This document shows positions 5,568-11,711 of a DNA stretch of 11,751 nt, in pieces (position 1 is the first letter of the stretch; each line of letters opens with the position of its first letter). Where the stretch lies: contig CAMNHH010000066.1 in NCBI GenBank assembly GCA_946539175.1, forward strand, positions 1 to 11,751. The letters are read 5' to 3'. The translations under genes were made by a program, and so were the position numbers. The stretch is from an uncultured Clostridia bacterium (GTDB taxonomy: Bacteria > Bacillota > Clostridia > Oscillospirales > Oscillospiraceae). Under the pieces are notes generated by a model that was not told the DNA's origin, searched no databases, and saw nothing but the letters and a program-made list of their open reading frames with translations.

Positions 5568-6386
5568 TTACTGACCGGTCAGAGGCGTGAAGCCCACGGA
5601 GGCGAAGAGCTCCCCCGCCTCGGCGCTTTGCAGGTATTCCAGGAAGGCCAGGGCGGTCTCCCGGTTCGCCGTGTTCTTCAGCAGGGCGGCAGGATAGATC
5701 ACCTGACCGCACATCTCCCGGTCGGCGGTGTCCACCACCGTGAGGCCGGCGGAATGGGCGTCGGTCTGATAGATGACGCCGCAGTCCACCAGGGAGGCGG
5801 ATACCTGGGCGGTGACGGCCTTTACGTTATCTCCGTAGGTCAGAATGCCTGCCTCCGCCAGCTGGCTCTCGTCCAGGCCGTAGTAGGCTAAGATCTTCTG
5901 GGTGTATTGGCCCACCGGCACGTCGGGGCCGCCCATGGCCAGCAGCACCTTCCCCGCCCGCAGGGCCTCCGCCAGCTGGTCGAAGCTGCTGATTTCCCGG
6001 GGGTTGCCCGCCGGGACCGCCAGAGCCACCTTGTTCTCCAACAGATCCAGCCGGGTCTCGGGGTCGATGAAGTCCAGCCGGTCCGGGTTCTGCTCCGCGT
6101 CCCGGCTGAGATCCAGCTGGTTCATCTGCTTGGGAGCGGCGGAAATAAACAGGTCGCAGTCGGCGCCCTTTTCGATCTGGGTCTTCAGGGTGCCGGAGGA
6201 TTCAAAGTTGAACAGGACCTTGGTGCCGGGCTTGGCCGACTCGAAGCGGCTGCCCAGCTCCGTCAAACACTCCGTAAGGGAAGCGGCGGCAAACACGGTG
6301 ATTTCGCCGCTCGGCGCAGCCTTGCAGCCTGCCAGCAAGGAGAGGCAGAGGCACAGGGCCAGGAGAATAACCGTCCGTTTTTTCAT
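5568..6386 (-). CDS. modA: Molybdate-binding lipoprotein ModA
   Basis: 272 residues, the first gene of the operon. The N-terminus is a lipoprotein signal: MKKR, a hydrophobic stretch, then LAGC with the lipidated cysteine at residue 21. This anchors the binding protein outside the membrane in a Gram-positive cell. The mature part has the ModA fold signatures VFAAASLTE (31-39), FNFESSGTLKTQIEKGADCDLFISA (within 59-83) and a C-terminal IYPAALLKN segment; Ser36 and Ser63/64 correspond to oxyanion-contacting serines of the family. AAGGAAC lies upstream of the ATG at 6386. Lgt, encoded in the same window, would attach its lipid. Tungstate as substrate cannot be excluded from sequence. Confidence 0.95.
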   Translation of the reverse strand: MKKRTVILLALCLCLSLLAGCKAAPSGEITVFAAASLTECLTELGSRFESAKPGTKVLFNFESSGTLKTQIEKGADCDLFISAAPKQMNQLDLSRDAEQNPDRLDFIDPETRLDLLENKVALAVPAGNPREISSFDQLAEALRAGKVLLAMGGPDVPVGQYTQKILAYYGLDESQLAEAGILTYGDNVKAVTAQVSASLVDCGVIYQTDAHSAGLTVVDTADREMCGQVIYPAALLKNTANRETALAFLEYLQSAEAGELFASVGFTPLTGQ

Positions 6387-6408
6387 GAAGATCAGTTCCT
6401 TTCGTCGG

Positions 6409-6434
6409 TCGTGATATTATTTTGAGGATCACGA
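6409..6434. promoter_or_regulatory. Candidate operator over the modA transcription start
   Basis: TCGTGAT (6409-6415) and ATCACGA (6428-6434) form a perfect 7-bp inverted repeat with a 12-base spacer. It begins just downstream of the modA -10 box and covers the expected start point, the classic place for a repressor site. It does not look like the E. coli ModE box. The binding protein is unknown. Confidence 0.5.
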
Positions 6435-6436
6435 TT

Positions 6437-6465
6437 ATTATACTCCCCCGCTGCCCGATCCGCAA
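6437..6465 (-). promoter_or_regulatory. Promoter of the modA operon
   Basis: Reading the minus strand, TTGCGG (6465-6460) and TATAAT (6442-6437) are separated by exactly 17 bases. The -10 is perfect; the -35 keeps only the TTG. The expected start near 6430 gives a leader of about 45 bases, too short for a riboswitch. Confidence 0.7.
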
Positions 6466-6470
6466 GCTCC

Positions 6471-6485
6471 GCAATTCTGTATTGC
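6471..6485. promoter_or_regulatory. Inverted repeat between the divergent promoters
   Basis: GCAAT-TCTGT-ATTGC is a perfect 5-bp inverted repeat just upstream of the modA -35 box. The same half-site recurs as the palindrome ATTGCAAT at 6516-6523, across the -35 box of the IclR-type gene. A shared regulator site is plausible but unproven. Confidence 0.35.
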
Positions 6486-6492
6486 CGAATAA

Positions 6493-6534
6493 TTTTCCCG
6501 TGATACGGAATACCTATTGCAATTCCCGGGAAAA
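6493..6534. promoter_or_regulatory. Nested inverted repeats over the IclR-gene promoter
   Basis: TTTTCCCG (6493-6500) pairs with CGGGAAAA (6527-6534), and inside them GGAAT (6507-6511) pairs with ATTCC (6522-6526). Together they cover the -35 box and part of the spacer of the plus-strand promoter. This is a natural place for autorepression by the IclR-family protein. Confidence 0.45.
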
Positions 6535-6545
6535 CCTGCTATGAT
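6517..6545 (+). promoter_or_regulatory. Promoter of the iclR-type / htrA-type gene pair
   Basis: TTGCAA (6517-6522) and TATGAT (6540-6545) with a 17-base spacer are a good sigma-A match. The start near 6552 gives a leader of about 80 bases that contains a small hairpin followed by a T5 run (6555-6589). Confidence 0.65.
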
Positions 6546-6554
6546 GAAAAAAAT

Positions 6555-6589
6555 AGCATCGGGGCTCCGGGGCGGGGGAGCTGCTTTTT
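6555..6589 (+). terminator. Weak terminator-like hairpin in the leader
   Basis: AGCA and GCTCC on the left can pair with GGAGC and TGCT on the right (about nine bp interrupted by a five-base bulge on the left side), followed by five T residues at 6585-6589. It lies between the promoter and the start codon at 6634, so it could attenuate transcription. The stem is imperfect. Confidence 0.3.
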
Positions 6590-6633
6590 CGTTTCCCTCT
6601 GCATGACGGGCCTGCGGGAGAGGAGGCGACGTT

Positions 6634-7419
6634 ATGCAGGAGCCCAAGGGGCCGGTGAAGGCCCTGGGGAAGGCCATGGAGCTGCTGGAGCTGCTGCTCC
6701 ACGCCCGACGGCCCATGAGCCTGCAGGAGCTCTGCCTCCGCAGCGGCTATCCCAAGAGCACCGCCCACGCCCTGCTGACCACTCTGCGGGAGTATCAGAT
6801 GATCGGCCAGGACCCGGACGGCCGCTACCGGCTGGGGATCCGGCTCTACGAATGCGGCTGCGCCGTCTCCGCCATGTGGGACGTGCGGCGGGTGGCCCAT
6901 CCCTATCTGGAGCAGCTGGCCCAGGCCCTGGGCACCGGTACCTATCTGGCCACCCGCAGCGGCGACCACGTGATCTCCATCGACAGCTGCGCCGCCAGCT
7001 CCGGCTCCGGTCTGCAGGTCAGCGTGGAGACCGGTACCCCCCTGCCCCTCCACGCCACCGCCCAGGGCAAGCTGCTGCTGGCGGAGGCCTCGGAGCAGGA
7101 GCTGCGCCGCTACTGCCGCCTGGTGGGCCTGCAGCCCTTCACCCGCCACAGTCTGGCCTCCCCGGAGGCCCTGGCTGCCGCCCTGGCGGAGATCCGCCAG
7201 CAGGGCTACGCCCTGGAGGACGGCGAGTATAAGGTGGGGCTTCGGGCGGTGGCAGCCCCGGTGCGGGACGCGGACGGCAGCCAGGTCTACGCCCTGGGCG
7301 CGGTGGGGCTCTTTCCCCGGGTCCAATCGGAGGTCTTTCAGCAGGCCATTGCCCTGACCCTGGACAGCGCCGCACGGCTCTCCGCCGCCCTGGGCTGGCA
7401 GAGCAGCCGAACGCAATGA
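6634..7419 (+). CDS. IclR-family transcriptional regulator
   Basis: 261 residues, the standard IclR length. Residues about 7-68 form the winged helix-turn-helix, with SLQELCLRSGYPKSTAHALL (29-48) as the DNA-reading part and GRYRLGIRLYECG (63-75) after the wing. Residues 85-255 are the effector-binding domain, with the family motifs PLPLHATAQGKLLLA (136-150), GYALEDGEY (191-199) and LRAVAAPVRD (203-212). IclR proteins are dimeric or tetrameric regulators answering to small organic acids or aromatics; no ligand can be read from the sequence. GGAGG lies seven bases before the ATG. It is divergent from modA and shares its control region, and 16 bases ahead of the protease gene with which it is probably co-transcribed. 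Whether it controls the mod genes is inference. Confidence 0.93.
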   Translation: MQEPKGPVKALGKAMELLELLLHARRPMSLQELCLRSGYPKSTAHALLTTLREYQMIGQDPDGRYRLGIRLYECGCAVSAMWDVRRVAHPYLEQLAQALGTGTYLATRSGDHVISIDSCAASSGSGLQVSVETGTPLPLHATAQGKLLLAEASEQELRRYCRLVGLQPFTRHSLASPEALAAALAEIRQQGYALEDGEYKVGLRAVAAPVRDADGSQVYALGAVGLFPRVQSEVFQQAIALTLDSAARLSAALGWQSSRTQ

Positions 7420-7435
7420 GATCGGAGGAAGCCAT

Positions 7436-8575
7436 ATGGAATACAAGGATTGGAACGCCCAAGGGAAGGATTCCTTTACCACGCCCGGCGGGCCCTTCCG
7501 CCGTCCGGCGGAGGGAAGCGCCAGACAGTACCGCTTTGACCGGGCGGAGCACCCTGCCCGGCAGGCGGAAGCGCCCCGGCCCGCGGCCCGTACGGCCTCC
7601 GGCGGCCCCTCCCCCTTCGCGCCCCAGGGGACGCAGCCCTGGTATGAAAAGGTGCAGGCCCCTCCGGCGGCCCAGGCGGCCCCGGTGATCAGCCACGACG
7701 GGGAGCATCTGCCGTCCGGGCGCCCCGATGGAAACGGCCCGGTCTACACGATCCAGCTGCCCCAGGCCCCCAAGCCCGCACCCCAAAAGAAGGCCTCCCT
7801 CTGGTGGGTGCCTCTGGTGGTGGCGGCGGCCCTGCTGCTGGGGCTGGCGCTGGGCATGGTGCTCTACCCCGCTCTCCGGGGCAGCCCCAGTCCCGTGCAG
7901 GACTCCGGCACCGCCCCCATCAGCACGGAGCCCGACGCCCGGAAGATCTACCGGGAGAACGTGGACGCGGTGGTGCAGGTTCTGGCCGTCCGCAGCAGCC
8001 CGGAGAGCAGCGCCTACCTCCCCGCCAGCGCCGCCACGGGCTTCCTCATCCGCGCCGACGGCTATCTGCTCACCAACTGCCACGTGATCAAGGACGCCAA
8101 GGAGGTCCGGGTCACCACCGGGGACGGCAAACAGCACACGGCCAGGCTGGTGGCGTTCGACATGGAGGGCAGCGACCTGGCCCTGCTGAAGATTGATGGC
8201 AGCGATTTTCCCACCGTGACCCTGGGCAGCGCCCAGGAAGTCCAGGTGGGCGACTGGGTGGCCACCATCGGCAATCCCCTGGGAGAGTTGACCAACACCC
8301 TGGCCACCGGCGTGATCAGCGCCGGGCCCCGGCAGATCAAGACGGGCTTCGCCACCTTGATCATGCTGCAGACCAACGCGGCCATCAACAAGGGCAACTC
8401 CGGCGGCCCCCTCTTTGACGGGGCGGGCAGGGTGATCGGCATGGTCACCGCCAAGTATGCGGATTATACAGAGGAAACCGCGCTGGAGGGTCTGGGCTTC
8501 GTCCTGCCCATCGACCCCATTTGGGAAAGCGTGCAGGCCTGGATCGAGGCGGATCAGGACGTCGCGGCCCCATAA
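7436..8575 (+). CDS. Membrane-anchored HtrA/DegP-like serine protease without PDZ domain
   Basis: 379 residues. Residues 1-120 are proline/alanine/glycine-rich and likely disordered in the cytoplasm; 122-146 is a single membrane segment; about 165-372 is a trypsin-like S1C protease domain facing outside. The catalytic triad is His216 (TNCHVI), Asp247 (SDLALLKID) and Ser322 (NKGNSGGPLF), with VGDWVATIGNPLG (271-283) in between. The protein stops shortly after the protease domain (FVLPIDPIWESVQAW), where HtrA and DegP proteins normally carry one or two PDZ domains. It would degrade or process misfolded or signalling proteins at the cell surface. GGAGGA lies seven bases before the ATG; the stop of the IclR gene is 16 bases upstream. 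Confidence 0.92.
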   Translation: MEYKDWNAQGKDSFTTPGGPFRRPAEGSARQYRFDRAEHPARQAEAPRPAARTASGGPSPFAPQGTQPWYEKVQAPPAAQAAPVISHDGEHLPSGRPDGNGPVYTIQLPQAPKPAPQKKASLWWVPLVVAAALLLGLALGMVLYPALRGSPSPVQDSGTAPISTEPDARKIYRENVDAVVQVLAVRSSPESSAYLPASAATGFLIRADGYLLTNCHVIKDAKEVRVTTGDGKQHTARLVAFDMEGSDLALLKIDGSDFPTVTLGSAQEVQVGDWVATIGNPLGELTNTLATGVISAGPRQIKTGFATLIMLQTNAAINKGNSGGPLFDGAGRVIGMVTAKYADYTEETALEGLGFVLPIDPIWESVQAWIEADQDVAAP

Positions 8576-8760
8576 TACGATTTCTGGATAAAACCCTTTG
8601 ACGCCGTTTCATCCGCCGGGCTTGCACCGGGGTTTGTAAATCCATTCGGATTTGCAAAAGCAGAGATTGTACGGCATATTACCCGGGGCTTTGCCCAGGG
8701 CGGCATCCACAAAACGTGGATGCCGGATTCAGGTGTTTCTTTATATTCAGGCATTCGTAT
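8575..8760. repeat. Hairpin-rich spacer, possible element with ATACGA/TCGTAT ends
   Basis: Starting at the protease stop codon, this AT-richer stretch has TTTGTAAATCC/GGATTTGCAAA (8633-8643 with 8648-8658, one G-T pair) and CGGCATCCAC/GTGGATGCCG (8701-8725). It begins ATACGATTTCT (8575-8585) and ends ATTCGTAT (8753-8760), the same ends found at 271-281 and 327-334 in the element after icd. A related element is suggested but the interiors differ. No protein-coding frame is seen. Confidence 0.4.
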
Positions 8761-8805
8761 AAAAAAGCGCGAACGCGCCGATTCCCGCAGGAATCGGCGC
8801 GTTCG
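8761..8805 (-). terminator. Intrinsic terminator of the LRR-protein gene
   Basis: A perfect 16-bp stem (8770-8785 with 8790-8805, loop CGCA on the plus strand), and reading the minus strand it is followed by six T residues (A6 at 8761-8766 on the plus strand). It lies just after the LRR gene stop at 8825. On the plus strand the tail is not T-rich, so action on protease transcripts is weaker. Confidence 0.85.
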
Positions 8806-8824
8806 TTCTGTCTGCTCAAGCCCT

Positions 8825-10540
8825 TCAGAAGCCAGGTGTGAAGTTGACGATGACGCCGTTCTCCGCCAACTCGCCGCCGGAGTGGACCATGGTGCCGTAG
8901 ACGTTCACCGTGGCCAGGGCCGGGCAGGTGGAGAGCACGGAGATGTCCCGGATGTTGTTGTAGTCCGCGTTGACGTAGCCCAGCTTCTGCAGGCCGCCCA
9001 GGCCGCTGAGATCCTCCAGGAAGTTGTGGGCGGCGCTGAAGCGCTCCAGGGAGCAGTCGGTCTGGAAGGCGGGCACCGCCTTCACGTCGTTATAGTCGAT
9101 GTTGACCTCCCGGATGTTGGGGCACTGGGAGAGGAAGTCCACGTCGGTCAGCTTGTTGTCCGTCATCAGGAAGCTCTCCAGCTTGGTGCAGGGCGCCAGG
9201 GCGCCGGCGTCCACGATGGCGTTATAGGAGAGATTCAGCCAGACCAGCTCCTTCAGCGCGCTGATGGACACGGCGGAGCTGAGCCGGTTGTGCTCCAGAT
9301 TCAGCCGCTCCAGACCGGTACAGGCGGAAACGCCGCCGGCGTACTCGATGGCGTTGAAGGACAGGTCCAGGATCCGCAGCGCGGAAAGGCCCAGCAGAGA
9401 AGGCACGGTGGTCACGGCGTTGTGGCCCAGGTACAGCTCCTCCAGCCGGGGCAGGGCGGCAACCGGGCCCATGGCGCTGACGGAGTTTTCGGAGAGGTCC
9501 AGGACACGAAGGCTTTCCATCTCCCGCAGGGGCTCCAGATCCGACAGGCCGCAGTTGGCCAGGACCAGCACCTCCAGCTTCTTGCAGGAAGCGATCTGCC
9601 GCAGATCCTCGGTGCTCAGGACGCAGCCCTCCAAATCCAGACTCTGCAGCTCCGGCATGGCCGCCAGGAAGCTGTAGTCCAGCTCGCCCAGGCTGCTGCC
9701 GGTGAGCTTGGTCATGCCGGTGTACCAGCGCAGGTCCGTGCTGTCGGTAAGCCCCTCCGGCAGGGTGAACTCCCGGATGGCCCAAAGGTCATCGGTTCGG
9801 AGGGTCCGACCCTCCCGGTGCAGCAGCTCCTGGGTGGCGTTCAGCAGAACCTGGTCATGGAATTCCACGTCCTCCACCACGCCGGCCACGGTGTAGTTGG
9901 CGTAGACGGCGGGGCTCACCAGTCCGTTCTCCCCCACCGCCACGGCGCAGAGCCGACTGTCGCCGCCGGGCAGCTGGATGGCGCCCCCATAGGCGTCCGT
10001 CTCCAGGCTGGGGTAGCTGCCGTCCCGGCTGACGTAGCAGGGGGCCTCCGCTGTGAGCTCCACGCTGATATACTCGCTGTAGAAGCCGCTCTCCGGGCTG
10101 AAGACCGGGGCGGCGGGGCGCTGCGCGTCCAGCTCCTGCCGCACAAGCTCGTTGGAGATCCCATCCAGCAGCTGCTGGGCGTCCAGCAGCTTGTCCTGCT
10201 CCACGTAGACCCGGCAAAGCTGCCGATAGAGCTCCGCGTCCTCCGGGGCGTCGTAGATGGCGTGGACCAGGGTGCTCTCCGTCTTGGTATAGTTGCCGCT
10301 CTTGCGATAGGCCTCCGCCAGCCTGACCGCCACATCGGAGTCCTGGGGGTCCAAGCTGTTGGCCCATCGGTAGCAGCGGATGGCCATGCTGTAATGGCCG
10401 GACTCCAGCTGGGAGTCCGCAAAGCGCCGCAGCATCCCGGTGGTCAGATCCACCCTGGCCCGGAAGAAGAACCAGTAGCCTGTAGCCAGCAGCGCCAGGA
10501 CCAACAGGATGGGCAGCACGATCTTCAAGGTTTTTTTCAT
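8825..10540 (-). CDS. Membrane-anchored TPR / chitobiase-C-like / leucine-rich-repeat protein
   Basis: 571 residues. A signal anchor (about 5-26) is followed by a TPR-like helical region (35-135, with SGHYSMAIRCYRWANSLDP). A beta domain (143-218) resembles the chitobiase/beta-hexosaminidase C-terminal family (PVFSPESGFYSEYISVELT, then DGSYP and a YTV end). About eleven leucine-rich repeats of 22-23 residues fill 285-555 (L-x-x-L-x-L-x-x-N type, as in internalins), interrupted once at 486-497. The protein should be tethered outside the membrane and bind proteins or wall/polysaccharide; no enzyme motif is seen. The ATG at 10540 was chosen because GGAG sits seven bases upstream; an ATG at 10561 in the same frame has no such site. 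It is monocistronic, between its own promoter and terminator. Confidence 0.85.
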   Translation of the reverse strand: MKKTLKIVLPILLVLALLATGYWFFFRARVDLTTGMLRRFADSQLESGHYSMAIRCYRWANSLDPQDSDVAVRLAEAYRKSGNYTKTESTLVHAIYDAPEDAELYRQLCRVYVEQDKLLDAQQLLDGISNELVRQELDAQRPAAPVFSPESGFYSEYISVELTAEAPCYVSRDGSYPSLETDAYGGAIQLPGGDSRLCAVAVGENGLVSPAVYANYTVAGVVEDVEFHDQVLLNATQELLHREGRTLRTDDLWAIREFTLPEGLTDSTDLRWYTGMTKLTGSSLGELDYSFLAAMPELQSLDLEGCVLSTEDLRQIASCKKLEVLVLANCGLSDLEPLREMESLRVLDLSENSVSAMGPVAALPRLEELYLGHNAVTTVPSLLGLSALRILDLSFNAIEYAGGVSACTGLERLNLEHNRLSSAVSISALKELVWLNLSYNAIVDAGALAPCTKLESFLMTDNKLTDVDFLSQCPNIREVNIDYNDVKAVPAFQTDCSLERFSAAHNFLEDLSGLGGLQKLGYVNADYNNIRDISVLSTCPALATVNVYGTMVHSGGELAENGVIVNFTPGF

Positions 10541-10580
10541 AGCTTCGCTCCGTTCTGCCATGTTTGCATTTGTTCTTGTT

Positions 10581-10609
10581 ATTATACTATTTTATGAAAA
10601 TGATGTCAA
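10581..10609 (-). promoter_or_regulatory. Consensus sigma-A promoter of the LRR gene
   Basis: On the minus strand TTGACA (10609-10604) and TATAAT (10586-10581) are both perfect and separated by 17 bases. Strong constitutive expression is expected, with a leader of about 34 bases. Confidence 0.9.
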
Positions 10610-10614
10610 GTCCG

Positions 10615-10624
10615 CGAAATTTCG
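10615..10624. promoter_or_regulatory. 10-bp palindrome between the LRR and lgt promoters
   Basis: CGAAATTTCG is a perfect palindrome directly upstream of the LRR -35 box and upstream of the lgt promoter. It could be a shared operator, but palindromes of this size occur by chance. Confidence 0.25.
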
Positions 10625-10653
10625 GAAAAAAGATAGCATTTCTCCCGCGGCTG

Positions 10654-10662
10654 TGGTATAAT
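10654..10662 (+). promoter_or_regulatory. Extended -10 promoter of lgt
   Basis: TG-G-TATAAT is a perfect extended -10 box. The -35 position (about 10634-10639, TAGCAT) is poor, as often seen with extended -10 promoters. The leader is about 22 bases and contains AAAGGAGG before the lgt ATG. Confidence 0.65.
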
Positions 10663-10690
10663 AGGCCGAAATCCGAAAGGAGGCGGCACT

Positions 10691-11683
10691 ATGTATTTTG
10701 ACGCCGGTACCATATCCTTCCCCGGGCTGGGGATTGAGGGGATCAACCCGTCCCGGACCCTGCCCTTCACCATCTTCGGCAAGGAGATCTACTACTACGG
10801 GCTGATCATCGCCCTGGGTTTTCTGCTGGCCATCCTCTACGCCAAAAAGCGGGTCAAGGAATTCGGCACCAACTTTGACCTGGTGACGGACGCCATTCTC
10901 TTCGCCGTGCCCGCGGCCATTATCTGCGCCCGGATCTACTACGTGATCTTCCGCTGGGATCTCTACAAGGACAATCCCATCTCCGCCCTCTACATCTGGC
11001 AGGGGGGCATCGCCATCTACGGCGGCGTCATCGGCGCCATTCTGGGGCTGCTGCTCTTCGCCAAGCTCAAGAAGCAGAAGCTGACGCCCTATCTGGACAT
11101 CATGGCCCTGGGTCTGCTGATCGGTCAGCTGATTGGCCGCTGGGGGAACTTCTTCAACCGGGAGGCCTTCGGCGCGGAGATCTTCAACGACTTTTTCCTC
11201 CGCATGGGCATCGAGGAGGCGGACGGGGTCGTGCGCTACTGGCACCCCACCTTCCTCTATGAGTCTCTCTGGAATCTGGCGGGCTTCATCCTGCTGCACT
11301 TCCTCTCCAAAAAGCGGAAGTACGACGGCCAGACCTTTTTGCAGTACGTGGCCTGGTACGGCCTGGGCCGGGTCTGGATCGAGGGGCTGCGGACAGACTC
11401 CCTCTACATCACCGGCACCGAGCTGCGGGTGAGCCAGCTGCTGGCCGGCGTCAGCTTCGTGCTGGCCGTGGGCGTCATGCTCTATATCCGGCTCTACAAG
11501 AACCCCGACGGCTCCCGGATGCTGGTGAACCGCCCGGCGGAGCCCGCGTCGGAGGCGGCGGAGGCGGAGCCTGCGGACGAGACCGGGGAGCCCGCAGAGG
11601 AGGCTGCGGAGGAGACCGCGGAGCCCGAGGAAACTGCCGAGACGGCGGAGGACGCTGCGGTTTCCCCGGAAGAAGACAGGTAA
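10691..11683 (+). CDS. lgt: Prolipoprotein diacylglyceryl transferase Lgt with acidic tail
   Basis: 330 residues. Lgt moves a diacylglyceryl group from phosphatidylglycerol to the lipobox cysteine of prolipoproteins such as ModA. It has about seven membrane segments. The family signature GRWGNFFNREAFG is at 149-161; YYYG (34-37), GGIAIYGG (105-112, the Firmicutes form, with Tyr where E. coli has the His of HGG) and GLGRVWIEGLRTDSLY (224-239, the essential Arg/Glu pair at 227 and 231) are present. The catalytic body ends near residue 278. The last 50 residues are an Ala/Glu/Pro-rich, strongly acidic low-complexity tail, expected in the cytoplasm and not typical of the family. AAAGGAGG precedes the ATG. 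It is divergent from the LRR gene. Confidence 0.97.
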   Translation: MYFDAGTISFPGLGIEGINPSRTLPFTIFGKEIYYYGLIIALGFLLAILYAKKRVKEFGTNFDLVTDAILFAVPAAIICARIYYVIFRWDLYKDNPISALYIWQGGIAIYGGVIGAILGLLLFAKLKKQKLTPYLDIMALGLLIGQLIGRWGNFFNREAFGAEIFNDFFLRMGIEEADGVVRYWHPTFLYESLWNLAGFILLHFLSKKRKYDGQTFLQYVAWYGLGRVWIEGLRTDSLYITGTELRVSQLLAGVSFVLAVGVMLYIRLYKNPDGSRMLVNRPAEPASEAAEAEPADETGEPAEEAAEETAEPEETAETAEDAAVSPEEDR

Positions 11684-11711
11684 TTAGGCAATCGGAAATT
11701 AGGCAATCGGA
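11682..11711 (+). repeat. Tandem 15-bp direct repeat overlapping the lgt stop
   Basis: AATTAGGCAATCGGA occurs twice with no gap (11682-11696 and 11697-11711). The first copy supplies the last two bases of the lgt TAA. It could be a short tandem repeat or a duplication scar. The remaining 40 bases of the window show no gene. Confidence 0.85.

Noticed and set aside
6387..6436. Molybdenum-cofactor riboswitch upstream of modA
   Set aside because: The predicted start leaves only about 45 bases before the ATG, far less than that riboswitch needs, and no fitting multi-stem fold is seen.
6514..8137. Long minus-strand frames opposite the IclR and protease genes
   Set aside because: They are shadows of two clear plus-strand families and have compositionally biased translations.
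8720..10597. Open frame of 625 codons on the plus strand
   Set aside because: It lies antisense to the LRR gene, which has recognisable repeats, a promoter, a ribosome site and a terminator. The plus-strand translation is rich in Gly, Gln, Val and Leu without domains, as expected from GC-rich codon bias.
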